Shown here: positions 22,622-31,219 of the stretch, piece after piece
Position numbering within the stretch: position 1 is the stretch's first letter
Layout: every line of letters starts with the position of its first letter
Assembly (NCBI RefSeq): GCF_023516615.1
Contig: NZ_JAMGBF010000148.1
Span: 1-33,868 of the forward strand
Source: Streptomyces panaciradicis
GTDB lineage: Bacteria; Actinomycetota; Actinomycetes; Streptomycetales; Streptomycetaceae
Length of the DNA stretch: 33,868 nt
Reading direction: 5' to 3'
Notes under the pieces: generated by a model
The model's input: only the letters and a program-made list of their open reading frames with translations
The model's database searches: none
Told to the model about the DNA's origin: nothing
Program-made: the position numbers and the translations under genes

Positions 22622-25600
22622 GTGTTGCGTATCCGCGTTCTGGGTTCGCTGGGCGCAGAAGTGCGAGGAGAGCCGGTCGCGCTGGGTGCGTCGCGGCAGC
22701 GGACCGTCCTGTCACTGCTGCTGGCGGCCCGAGGCGCCGTCGTGCCGGCCGAGCGGCTGACGGACGAGCTGTGGCGGGGAACACCTCCCGCCAAGGCGAA
22801 GGCATCGCTGCACGCCTACGTGTCGAACCTGCGCCGGCTCCTGGAACCGGACCGTCCGCCGCGTGCCCCCTCGTCGATCCTGCTCACCACTCCGCCCGGA
22901 TACGCGCTAAGGCTGCCTGAAGAAGCGGTGGACGCCTGGCGGTTCGAGGCATGGGTGAGCCGTGCCCGTGACGCACCGGTCGAGGAGGCCCGGCGTCTGC
23001 TCGCCGAGGCCCTCGAGTGGTGGAAGGGTCCGGCCTTCGCCGAACACGCCACCGAACTGTGGGCGCTTGCGGAAGTGGCCCGGTTGACCGAACTGCGTGC
23101 GGAGGCAGGCGAGTTGGCCGTCGCCACCGACCTTCGGGCCGGCCGGGCGACCGAGGCGGCGCTTGCCGCGGAGGCCCTCACCGGTGAACGCCCGCTGCGC
23201 GAGGAGGGCTGGCGCCTGCTCGCGCTGGCCCAGTGGGAGTGCGGACGGCAGGCCGACGCCCTGTCCTCGCTGCGCCGAGCCGGGGCCGTGCTGCGGGAGG
23301 AGCTCGGGTGCGACCCGGGCCCCGCCCTGCGCGAACTGGAGCAAGCGGTCCTGGCCCAGAGGGTCGATCTGCTGCACTCGTTCATACACGGTCAGGCGCC
23401 TCGAAACACGGCACCCACCACCGCCGACCCGGGGTCGCCCGAGCCCGCCCCTGCCGAGCACATGCGAGGACGGCAGCATCTCTTCGTGGGCAGACGCGGC
23501 GAACTGTCCGCCGTGGACGCCGCGGCGCACGCCGCACGTACGGGCGGCGCCACGGTTCTGGTGACCGGTGAGGCCGGTGCGGGCAAGACCGCGCTCCTGG
23601 AGCAGATCGGCCGGCGACTGCGGGCCGGGGGATGGCGGGTCGTCGTGGGACGCTGCCCCGAGTACGAGGGCGCGCCGCCGGCCTGGGCGTGGGTGGAAGC
23701 GCTCGGCGAGCTCGCCCGGCAGGTGCCGCCCACCCGGCCCGACGAACTCGAGGTCCTGCTGCGGGAGCCGGCGCACACGGCCGTCAAGGACCGGGACGCG
23801 GCGGCCGCGGGGCGCTTCCGCATGCACCGCGCGTTCACCCAGTGGCTGCAGGCCGTGGCCGCCGACTCGCCGCTGGCGGTCATCATGGAGGACCTCCACC
23901 GGGCGGACAGCGAGACACTCGCCCTGCTCGAGGTGGCGGCGACGGAGGGGGTCCCGCTGCTCCTCATGGCCAGCTACCGCCCGGCCGAGCCGGGAGAACA
24001 CCTGACGAAGACGCTGGCGGCGCTCGCCCTCACGGGCCCCTGCCGGGTCTCCCTCGGCGGCCTGCCGCAGGACGACGTGGCCACCGTGGTCGGGGCCGTG
24101 TGCGGCGGACCCGTCGACGCGGACACGGTCAGGGCGCTGGCCGAACGCACCGGCGGCAACCCGTTCTACGTCCTGGAAAGCGCCAGACTGATGGCCAGCG
24201 AGGGTGCGCTGGTCGCGGTCTCCGAGGTTCCGCAGGGCGTGCGCGATGTGCTCCGCAGACGGCTGGCCCTCCTGCCCGCCGAGGCCCGTTCCTCGCTCCA
24301 GCTCGCGGCGGCCGTGGGTCTGGAGGCCGATGTCAGCCTGCTCGCCGCGGCGGACGCCGACGAGGAGCGGGTACTGAAGGGACTCGACGCGGCCCTGTCC
24401 GCGGACCTGCTGACCGAGGTGCGTCCCGGCCGGGTCCGGTTCGTCCACGCCCTGGTCCGCGACACCGTGTACACCGACCTGCCCGGCGTACGGCGTGCCC
24501 GCCTGCACGCCCGTATCGCACGGGTGCTGTGCGAGCACCGGCCGGACGACTTCGCCGCGCTGGCACACCACTTCGCCCGCTCCGGCGACATCGCGGACGC
24601 CCCCATGGCCATCGACTACGCCCTGCGCGCGGCGGAGGCCGCCGAGCAGCGCTACGCCCACGACAGCGCTGTGGAGCTGATCCAGCAGGCCATCGACGTG
24701 CACACCAGCGCCGCGGGTGAAACGCACGGACAGCCCGACCGGACCGTGGGGCTGCTGGTGCGGCTGCTGGGCGCGCAGATCAGGGCGGGGTCCACCGAGG
24801 CGGCCCTGAACACCCGTAACCGGGCGGTGCGGCTCGCCGAACAGGCCGACCGCGGCGACCTGGCCGCGGCCGTCTACGGTGCCTGGACCGAACCGTCTCC
24901 CTGGCGCAGCCGCCTGGAAGCCTTCTACGACCGCACGTCACTGCCTCGCCTGGAGCAGCTGGCCGGTGATCCCGGCCTCGACGACGCCACACGCGCCCGG
25001 GTGCTCCAGGTCCTCGTCGACGTGGTCGCCACCGAGGATGCCCAGCGGGCCCTCGACGCCGCTCGCACCCAGTTGGCGATCGCCCGAGCCCACGGCGAAC
25101 CGCGGCTTCTCGCGGCGGCCCTGATGACCTCGGCGAAACTGCTGCCCCACGAGGTGCATGCCGCCGCCCGGCCAGCCCTCGTGGCGGAACTGCGGCAACT
25201 CGTCGACGCACATGACCTCCCGGCGTACCGCTGGGTCTGTGAGCACCTCGACGGTATGACCGCCGCCACCGACAACGATCCGGCGGCGGTGCGCCGGCAC
25301 GTGGCGGAAGGCATGAGGATCGCCCGCCGTTACGGACTGCAGTGGGCGCAGGGCCTCAACACGGTGACCTCCGCGATGCTGGAGGCGGCCGCCGGCCGCT
25401 TCGACGCGGCGGAGGCCGACTACGCGAAGGCACAGAGCGTTCTGCAGAGGGTCGGCACACATCATGCGGCGAGCATGGTCACCTTGGGCCGGATCACCGT
25501 GCGCCTCGCACAGGGGCGACTGGCGGAGGCCGAGCGGGCGATGCGCGACGCCTACGAATCCGTAGGGGCCCCGGTCGGGGCTGCGCTGGCCGTCATACTG

Positions 25601-25993
25601 GCCCGGCTCGGCAGGCTCGACGAGGCCGGTGAGGTGACGCTGCCCCCGAAGATCACGACCGATCACCTCTACGGCATGGAGCTGGACTTCCGCGCCCAAC
25701 TGGTGACCCTACGAGGGGACGTGGACGGGGCGGACGTACTGATCGAGCATCTGCTGCCCGTCCGACACCAGCTCGGGGCCGTGGCCGGAGGCGCCTACGT
25801 GACCCGCCCCCTGGCACAGGCCCTGGGAGATCTGTACCGGCTCGTGGGCGAACACCAGGCCGCGGCCGAGAACTACGCGCTCGCGGAACGCACCGCGCTC
25901 GCGTGGAACTCGCCCCATCTCGTGGCGGACGCCCGCCAGGCGCTGGCCCGTCTTGACCGGGACCGGGAGCGGCGCGCAAGGATCCTGAGCTAG
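22622..25993 (+). CDS. SARP/AfsR-family transcriptional regulator with AAA ATPase and TPR-like region
   Basis: 1,123 residues from the GTG at 22622, chosen because the DNA-binding domain starts at once (LRIRVLGSLGAEV); TTG 22580 and GTG 22583 are upstream alternatives, and no start has a good Shine-Dalgarno. Residues 1-95 are a Trans_reg_C winged helix (LTDELWRGTPP ... LHAYVSNLRRLLEP). Residues 100-253 are the BTAD alpha-helical domain (FEAWVSRARD ... LGCDPGPALRELE). An AAA_16/STAND-type ATPase begins near 290 (Walker A TGEAGAGKT with Lys322, then LAVIMEDLHRAD). From about 640 to the end are alpha-helical TPR-like repeats. There is no C-terminal LuxR HTH. By family it is a pathway-specific or global activator of secondary metabolism; the target is unknown. 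It diverges from the two-component genes. Confidence 0.9.
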   Translation: MLRIRVLGSLGAEVRGEPVALGASRQRTVLSLLLAARGAVVPAERLTDELWRGTPPAKAKASLHAYVSNLRRLLEPDRPPRAPSSILLTTPPGYALRLPEEAVDAWRFEAWVSRARDAPVEEARRLLAEALEWWKGPAFAEHATELWALAEVARLTELRAEAGELAVATDLRAGRATEAALAAEALTGERPLREEGWRLLALAQWECGRQADALSSLRRAGAVLREELGCDPGPALRELEQAVLAQRVDLLHSFIHGQAPRNTAPTTADPGSPEPAPAEHMRGRQHLFVGRRGELSAVDAAAHAARTGGATVLVTGEAGAGKTALLEQIGRRLRAGGWRVVVGRCPEYEGAPPAWAWVEALGELARQVPPTRPDELEVLLREPAHTAVKDRDAAAAGRFRMHRAFTQWLQAVAADSPLAVIMEDLHRADSETLALLEVAATEGVPLLLMASYRPAEPGEHLTKTLAALALTGPCRVSLGGLPQDDVATVVGAVCGGPVDADTVRALAERTGGNPFYVLESARLMASEGALVAVSEVPQGVRDVLRRRLALLPAEARSSLQLAAAVGLEADVSLLAAADADEERVLKGLDAALSADLLTEVRPGRVRFVHALVRDTVYTDLPGVRRARLHARIARVLCEHRPDDFAALAHHFARSGDIADAPMAIDYALRAAEAAEQRYAHDSAVELIQQAIDVHTSAAGETHGQPDRTVGLLVRLLGAQIRAGSTEAALNTRNRAVRLAEQADRGDLAAAVYGAWTEPSPWRSRLEAFYDRTSLPRLEQLAGDPGLDDATRARVLQVLVDVVATEDAQRALDAARTQLAIARAHGEPRLLAAALMTSAKLLPHEVHAAARPALVAELRQLVDAHDLPAYRWVCEHLDGMTAATDNDPAAVRRHVAEGMRIARRYGLQWAQGLNTVTSAMLEAAAGRFDAAEADYAKAQSVLQRVGTHHAASMVTLGRITVRLAQGRLAEAERAMRDAYESVGAPVGAALAVILARLGRLDEAGEVTLPPKITTDHLYGMELDFRAQLVTLRGDVDGADVLIEHLLPVRHQLGAVAGGAYVTRPLAQALGDLYRLVGEHQAAAENYALAERTALAWNSPHLVADARQALARLDRDRERRARILS

Positions 25994-26000
25994 CGTCCTG

Positions 26001-26028
26001 CGCCGGCGGCCGACCGTCAGCGCCGGCG
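26001..26028. terminator. Possible hairpin after the SARP gene
   Basis: CGCCGGCG at 26001-26008 and again at 26021-26028. The octamer is self-complementary, so the copies can pair around a 12-base loop, 8 bases after the SARP stop. It is a short stem without a U-tract, so the call is tentative. Confidence 0.4.
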
Positions 26029-26210
26029 TGACTCGATGTGAGCGCGGCTCCTTCGCCCATTCCTGCTGGGGATCCTTCAACTTGCCGACCGTCGTTGCAG
26101 CGAAGGTCTCCAAAATTGAGTGACAGTTCGCATGAAGCAGTGTGATGTGAGACGTCTAACTGTGTGGAAACTGCTACCGTGAAGGCGATTTGGAACGCCT
26201 TGGAGGGTGA

Positions 26211-28757
26211 GTGAGCCAGCCGGCGCATGAGCAGGAAGCGATGAACGCGACCGAGGCGCGGAACGCCCTCTACGCGCTGGTGAAGCGAGCCGAGGACGAC
26301 GGGCGCACGACCCTGATCTACAAGGGGCAGAGGCGTCAGGACCGGGTGGTCCTGGCCCCGCTCGACCGGCTGCCCGCGGCGCGGAAGACAGAGGGCCTGC
26401 CGTCCCACGTGCTCAGCGCGGCGCAGAAGGACTTCGGCGACCTCATCACGCGGGCGGCCCAGGGGCAGCCGCAGGTGCTCCTCCGCAACACCACGCCGGT
26501 CGCGGTCCTGCTGCCCGCCGACGTCGTCTCCGCCACCCCCTCATCCGATCCGGCCGTGGCGACGGGCACGGCGCCCTCAGGAGGTGCGGTGAACGGTCAA
26601 GACGCCTCGGAGCCCGCGAGGGCGCCGCGCAGGCTGGCCACCCTGGGCGACGCCATCGGCGCCGCGCTCACCTCGGGTCCGGTCGGCAGCACCACGTTCG
26701 GGTTGCCCGGCCTCGACGCGGCGACGGGCGGCCTGCAGTCGGGCCGGCTGACCCTGGTGGCGGCCGCGCCGAACGTCGGGGGAAGCCTGCTCGGGTTGGC
26801 CGCCGCACGGCAGACCGCGCTCGCCGACCACCGCAAGGTGCTCTATGCGGCGTCGGGGCCGAACCAGGCCGACATCATGCGCCGCATCATCTCCGCGGAG
26901 ACCGGCGGCGACTACCCGCGCCTGAAACAGGGCCGCCTCACCGACCACGAGCAACAGCTCGCCCAGCAGCTCGTGCAGGCGCCGCTGCTGATCGACGACG
27001 GCAGCGACCTGACCGCGGAGGCGATCGCGGAGACCGCCCCTTACGTCCAGGACCTGGCCCTGGTGGTCGTCGACCGCCTGCAGGCCGCCCACAACCCCCG
27101 CCTTCCGCTGTCCGGTGACCGGCTCCCGGCCGCCTGCCAGATCCTGGCCTCCCTCGCCCGCACCCTGCACGTGCCGGTCCTCGCCATCGTGGACAGCGCC
27201 GACCCCGCCCTCCTGAACCTGATGGACGCCGACGTCACGCTGACGCTCACCCCCACCCAGGATCCGTCCCGGGTGCAGGTGACGGTCGCCGAACGGGACT
27301 TCGGCACCATCGGCTCCGCCCATCTGCGCCCCGACCTGCTGCACGCCCGCTTCCTGGACGCCGAACGCGCCCCCGCCGCCCGGCCGGCCGACGACGCGCC
27401 CGTCCGGCGTGCGGTGGGCACCCCCGCGGAGCGCGACCTGGCCGAGGCGGCCCTGCCCTACACCTCCGGCGCTCGCCATGGGCTGCCGGCCGCCGTCACC
27501 CACGTCCTGGCCGCCCTGCGCACCGCGCTCACCGGCCAGGACGCAGCCGCCCTCGCCGAACTCGCCCCGTCGCTCGGCCAGATCGCCGCGGCGCCGCGGC
27601 AGCTGCCCGACGACGCTGAAGGCCGCCGCCTCGCCGCCGCGCTGAACGCCTACCGCAGCGCATCCGCCGATGCCCCGGAGCAGCCCGCCGCCACCGAGGC
27701 CGCGGTTCCCGTGCCCGCCGCGGGCGGCGAGCCCGTACCGGACGACGAAGACGACGCCGAGGCGGAGGTGGAACTGCGGCCGGGGGACGAGGAGGACGAG
27801 CCGGAAGGCGCGCCCTTTCCCGCGCTGAAGCTCCTCAAGGACGCGGTCGGCCGCTCGAAGATGCACCCGATCAAGGTCATCCGCCTCGAAGACCGGGAGA
27901 GCGGGCCGTGGCCGCTGATCAGCGAGCACATGGACGGCGAACCGCGCTGGGTCCACCCCGACGTGACGAGCACCCGCGTCCCCTACCTCCGGGACAACGG
28001 CAGACGCGTCCGGCGCGACCGGCTGGAGGTGCCCGCCTCCTTCGGCGACGGCGTGCTGTGCCTGATCGACCGCAACGGCAGCTATCCGTCCGCGTGTTCA
28101 GCCGTTCCCCTCGCTCCGAACAAGCTGCTGCACACCGGCCCGCTCGACGCATTCGACAAGGCCGGTGCCGGGATCTACCTCATCGACATCCCGGAGTGGT
28201 CCCGCACCGACATGCCTCACCCGCTGGGGCGGATCGTCGACCGGCCCGACGCACAGGGCCGCGTCTGGGTCACCACCCCGCACGTCAGGCAGCTCGCCCG
28301 GCTCGTGCGCGAAGGCCACCTCACCGCGATGCCGGCCATCCACGACTCATGGACGGGCAAGGCGAACGAGTCGCTGTTCAAACCGTTCTACGAAGCGGCC
28401 CGCAAGGCCCGCATGGAACTCGTCCAGGCCGGCGGCGACCCCTACAAGACGTACAAGACCCGCCTGTCGATCGCCCTGCGTCTGCTGTGGCCCAAGAGGC
28501 CCGAGCAGAAGTCCCCGTTCTGGCGGCCCGACTGGCGTATGAGCATGGTCGCCGAAGCCTCCGTCCGCCACTGGACCGTGGCCTTCAAGGCCGTCCAGGA
28601 AGGTCACACCCTCATCGCCCTGCGCAACGTCGACGCCGCCGTCTTCTGGACCCCGCCCGGCACACCCCCCGACACCTACCGCATCGGCACCGGCTTCGGC
28701 GAGGTCAAGGCCAAGTTCATCCGGCCCGGCGACATGATCCCCGAAGGTGACGACTGA
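26211..28757 (+). CDS. Fusion protein: two Phd-like domains, inactive-looking DnaB-like domain, Tap-like/PolB-like C-terminal domain
   Basis: 848 residues from the GTG at 26211 behind GGAGGG (3-base spacing, short); the ATG at 26241, behind AGGAAG, is an alternative. Residues 8-55 and 63-105 are two Phd/YefM-antitoxin-like units (TEARNALYALVKRAE; SAAQKDFGDLITRAA). Residues 160-384 resemble the DnaB RecA domain (TTFGLPGLDAATGGLQSG; MRRIISAETGG; GRLTDHEQQL; LLIDDGS; LVVVDRLQ), but the Walker A region reads APNVGGS, lacking the Lys. An acidic linker (about 508-530) leads to residues 535-840. These resemble, from memory, the C-terminal half of Streptomyces telomere-associated protein Tap, with PolB-like motif A (Asp620 in IDRNGSYPS) and a motif-C-like Asp808 (RNVDAAVF). 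The next gene, Tpg-like, overlaps it by one base. Inferred role: replication or end-priming. I found no matching toxin for the Phd domains. Confidence 0.85.
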   Translation: MSQPAHEQEAMNATEARNALYALVKRAEDDGRTTLIYKGQRRQDRVVLAPLDRLPAARKTEGLPSHVLSAAQKDFGDLITRAAQGQPQVLLRNTTPVAVLLPADVVSATPSSDPAVATGTAPSGGAVNGQDASEPARAPRRLATLGDAIGAALTSGPVGSTTFGLPGLDAATGGLQSGRLTLVAAAPNVGGSLLGLAAARQTALADHRKVLYAASGPNQADIMRRIISAETGGDYPRLKQGRLTDHEQQLAQQLVQAPLLIDDGSDLTAEAIAETAPYVQDLALVVVDRLQAAHNPRLPLSGDRLPAACQILASLARTLHVPVLAIVDSADPALLNLMDADVTLTLTPTQDPSRVQVTVAERDFGTIGSAHLRPDLLHARFLDAERAPAARPADDAPVRRAVGTPAERDLAEAALPYTSGARHGLPAAVTHVLAALRTALTGQDAAALAELAPSLGQIAAAPRQLPDDAEGRRLAAALNAYRSASADAPEQPAATEAAVPVPAAGGEPVPDDEDDAEAEVELRPGDEEDEPEGAPFPALKLLKDAVGRSKMHPIKVIRLEDRESGPWPLISEHMDGEPRWVHPDVTSTRVPYLRDNGRRVRRDRLEVPASFGDGVLCLIDRNGSYPSACSAVPLAPNKLLHTGPLDAFDKAGAGIYLIDIPEWSRTDMPHPLGRIVDRPDAQGRVWVTTPHVRQLARLVREGHLTAMPAIHDSWTGKANESLFKPFYEAARKARMELVQAGGDPYKTYKTRLSIALRLLWPKRPEQKSPFWRPDWRMSMVAEASVRHWTVAFKAVQEGHTLIALRNVDAAVFWTPPGTPPDTYRIGTGFGEVKAKFIRPGDMIPEGDD

Positions 28758-29329
28758 TGGCCGGACCCACCGGACACGGCCCTTCCCTCGGCGCCGCCCT
28801 CGGTGACCTCCTGCGTGCCCAGGTCACCCCCCGCCACCGTCTGTCCTCCTACCACGCCAAGCACTGGCACGCCCAGCTCTCCCAGCTCACCGCAACCCAC
28901 CGCGGCCACCAGGCCCTGGAAGACGCCGGCCTCGACGTGACCGCCAAGACCCTCCTCAACTGGCTGTCCGACCCCGAGTACAGCGTCCGCCGCAGCTACC
29001 GCGACGTCATCCACACCGCCTACGAGAACGTCGCCGTCGTCCCCGCCGACCCGATCCCCGACCACATCAAAGACGGCCAGTACGAGATCAGCGGCTACGT
29101 CACCACCGGCACCGACCGCCGCCAACGCGGAACCCGCCACGCGGCACCCCTGCGGATCGACGCAACCCGAGGCGACTGGACCGACATCGAGAACCTCTGG
29201 CTGGCCGGCGAACTCACCGACGAACAGTTCGAGGACCACTTCACCGACGACATCATCGTGGCCGACATCGGCGAAGGCACCGACGGCTGGACCTTCGACG
29301 GCGGCAGCTACACCGTCGAACTCCGCTAG
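28757..29329 (+). CDS. Tpg-like (terminal-protein-like) small protein
   Basis: 190 residues. The ATG at 28757 overlaps the previous TGA by one base (TGATG), with GAAGGTGA as Shine-Dalgarno. An N-terminal helical region (about 8-90) contains a helix-turn-helix-like stretch (LDVTAKTLLNWLSDPEYSV). A C-terminal half (about 105-188) is mixed alpha/beta (YEISGYVTTGTDRR ... LWLAGELTDEQFEDHF ... YTVELR). Length, HTH position, a GY-T-G-T-D stretch and the C-terminal (aspartate/glutamate) beta ending recall Streptomyces terminal protein Tpg (about 185 residues), which primes telomere end-patching with Tap. Coupling to a Tap-like gene strengthens this. Divergence is large; a plain DNA-binding regulator is the main alternative. 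Confidence 0.75.
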   Translation: MAGPTGHGPSLGAALGDLLRAQVTPRHRLSSYHAKHWHAQLSQLTATHRGHQALEDAGLDVTAKTLLNWLSDPEYSVRRSYRDVIHTAYENVAVVPADPIPDHIKDGQYEISGYVTTGTDRRQRGTRHAAPLRIDATRGDWTDIENLWLAGELTDEQFEDHFTDDIIVADIGEGTDGWTFDGGSYTVELR

Positions 29330-29375
29330 CACGAGACGCGACAGAGCAGTTCAACCCGCGGCAAAGGTGTTCCGC

Positions 29376-29446
29376 CCGCCCCGCTGAGATCACCGGCCCG
29401 CAGCGGTGTTGATACGGCTGACAGGTGGCCGGTCGTCACGGGGCGG
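29376..29446. terminator. Long nested imperfect hairpin between convergent genes
   Basis: Nested complementary arms: CCGCCCCG (29376-29383) with CGGGGCGG (29439-29446), ACCGGCC (29392-29398) with GGCCGGT (29427-29433), and CAGC (29401-29404) with GCTG (29417-29420). It sits between the convergent stops of the Tpg-like and cyanophycinase-like genes, so a bidirectional terminator is most likely. Confidence 0.5.
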
Positions 29447-29458
29447 GGGAGCGGTGGC

Positions 29459-30886
29459 TCAGCTCTTCGTCAGGGTGCAGGTGTACGGGGAGGAGCCGGA
29501 CCCGGTGAACGCTTCCGCGTCGACGTAGTAGGTGTCCGTGCCGGAGGCGGTGCGGGTGAAGGTGAGGGATTCGTCCGTGCCGGGGCCGTCGTTGACCGAG
29601 CGCTCCAGGGTGCTGCCGGTCGCGTCGAGCCAGTACAGGTCCATGTCGTAGGCGCTGGGGACGGCGCACGTCAGTGCGGCGGTCTGCCCGGAGGCCAGGG
29701 TGACCTTGAAGTAGTCGCGGTCGCTGGTCGATTTCAGGTCGCCGGTGATGGTTCCGGGTGAGGGCAGGGCGGTGGCGTCGTCGGCGGTGTCGCGGGTGTC
29801 GTTGGGTTCGCTCTCGGCGAGGGATCCGCCGCCGCTCTGGCCGCAGTTCGTGACGGGGGTGCCGTCGTAGAGGTTGGCGTCGGGTACGCCTGCGGTGACG
29901 CTGCGCAGGTAGTAGCCGCATGTGGGCCGGTTCCTGAAATCGAAGGTCGTGCCCGGCGTGAGGTGCCAGATCTTGTAGTTGGAGTAGGTCAACGGCTTGC
30001 GGTCGGCGGCCTGTTCGGGCTGGTGGTCGCCCAGGACGACGTACGCGTCCTTGCCGTATTCGGTGCCCAGGCCGTTGCGGTCGATGAACAGGGAGCCGCC
30101 GCCTTCCTCGACGCCCACGCCCCAGGCGGCGCCGCCGGTGGTCAGACCGTCCTTGATCGCCCGTGCGACGAACGTCATGGTGCGGCCCATCCGGTCGCGG
30201 GTGACGAAGTGGGAGTCGTTGATGACGTTCGCGTAGTCGGGCCACTGGAACATGCCGGTGGTGAAGCTGATGGTCCGGTCGTAGGGGTTGGCGAGCGCCT
30301 CGGCGCTGGTGACGCTGCCGTTGCAGGCGTCGTAGACGATGGGGCTGTTGATGTGGTGGCCGGCGCTGCCGCCCCCGGAGCCGCCTCCCTTGGCCACGAC
30401 GGACTCCACGGATGCCTCCAGTGGGGTGCCTTTCCAGGCGGCGTACCGGCACTGGTCGCCGCCGGCGAAGTACACGAATTCGGCGTTGCGGATGTCGGTG
30501 TTGACCTGGCTGTTCGTTGCGTCGGCGGCGGCGGTGAGGGTCCAGGTCGTGCAGGAGTTGACGCCCGCGAGGGTCATGACGGTGTCGCATTCGGGCGTCT
30601 TGCTGCCGGAGGTGGGCGCCGAGCCGGCGAGGACCACCACGTCCAGGCTGCCGGTGCCGCCGCGTATGTCGTCGATGGCGCGGCTCATCGAGGCGGGTAT
30701 CACGGCTCCGGCTCCGTTCATCGTGAAGGCGGGCCCGTTCCAGGAGGCCCGGCTGACGTCGGAGGCGCTGCCGAGTCTGATCCGGTTGGCTGCGGCCTGG
30801 GCGGGCTGCTGGTGGGCCAGGGGCAGGGTCAGGGCGCACAGGGCGACGGCGGCGTAGGCGGCCTTGCGGGCATGACGGTACGTCAC
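29459..30886 (-). CDS. Secreted cyanophycinase-like (S51) protein with C-terminal PPC domain
   Basis: 475 residues from the GTG at 30886, with GGAG 5 bases upstream. A signal peptide (about 1-32, ending AQAAA) indicates export. Residues about 35-330 resemble peptidase family S51/cyanophycinase: FVYFAGGDQCRY matches the family's GGxQ region, and GGSAGHHI carries the presumed nucleophile Ser174. Residues about 360-475 form a bacterial pre-peptidase C-terminal (PPC) domain (ESEPNDTRDTADDA ... DYFKVTLASGQ ... YYVDAEAF). By family the enzyme would release beta-linked dipeptides from cyanophycin or act as an exopeptidase. The substrate is inferred; other S51-like peptidases are possible. It is divergent from an amino-acid ABC transporter. 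Confidence 0.85.
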   Translation of the reverse strand: MTYRHARKAAYAAVALCALTLPLAHQQPAQAAANRIRLGSASDVSRASWNGPAFTMNGAGAVIPASMSRAIDDIRGGTGSLDVVVLAGSAPTSGSKTPECDTVMTLAGVNSCTTWTLTAAADATNSQVNTDIRNAEFVYFAGGDQCRYAAWKGTPLEASVESVVAKGGGSGGGSAGHHINSPIVYDACNGSVTSAEALANPYDRTISFTTGMFQWPDYANVINDSHFVTRDRMGRTMTFVARAIKDGLTTGGAAWGVGVEEGGGSLFIDRNGLGTEYGKDAYVVLGDHQPEQAADRKPLTYSNYKIWHLTPGTTFDFRNRPTCGYYLRSVTAGVPDANLYDGTPVTNCGQSGGGSLAESEPNDTRDTADDATALPSPGTITGDLKSTSDRDYFKVTLASGQTAALTCAVPSAYDMDLYWLDATGSTLERSVNDGPGTDESLTFTRTASGTDTYYVDAEAFTGSGSSPYTCTLTKS

Positions 30887-31219
30887 AAACGCTCCAGAGG
30901 TCGGGAGGTGGGGTGCCTGTCCGGGCGGGCAAGGGACGGCCGCCGGGCCAGGACGCGAGGCGGTTCAGACGTCGTAGCGGAAGATACAAGTCAATCAATC
31001 CGGCCGGAAGATGTATGACGATCCTTGTTCGTGTTCGGTCGCTGGAGGGATCGTTACCTGTAGAAAGCGGTCGCTGACCGGGTCGGGTATCAGGCCGGAG
31101 GTGGCGTTACGTGAAAGTAACGCGCGATACATCTAGCCATTGATTCGTTCTTTCTGTAACTTCCCTGCTGTGCCGACGGCAGGGGTTCGTCGGCAGAGAT
31201 CCCGAGAGGTTCCACCACG
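30887..31219. other. Divergent intergenic region with GlnR-like sites
   Basis: About 333 bases, locally less GC-rich than the coding DNA, between the cyanophycinase-like gene and the amino-acid ABC operon. It contains the inverted repeat at 31104-31123 and a weaker GTTAC/GAAAG pair at about 31053-31067. I see no ORF with coding character and cannot fix promoter boxes. Confidence 0.5.
31104..31123. promoter_or_regulatory. Inverted repeat resembling a GlnR box
   Basis: GCGTTAC (31104-31110) and GTAACGC (31117-31123) form a perfect inverted repeat around GTGAAA. The core GTTAC-N6-GTAAC matches 9 of 10 defined positions of the Streptomyces GlnR half-box gTnAc-N6-GaAAc. It lies about 100 bases upstream of the ABC binding-protein ATG. 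Confidence 0.5.

Noticed and set aside
26175..26180. TACCGT as a -10 box for the Phd-DnaB-Tap-like gene
   Set aside because: No acceptable -35 hexamer lies 16-18 bases upstream.
26577..27956. Minus-strand frame of 459 codons opposite the DnaB-like region
   Set aside because: It is a Gly/Val/Arg-rich shadow with no motif; the plus strand carries DnaB landmarks.
29436..30998. Second minus-strand frame (520 codons) overlapping the cyanophycinase-like gene
   Set aside because: It is extremely Arg/Pro/His-rich; the alternative frame has a signal peptide, S51 motif and PPC domain.
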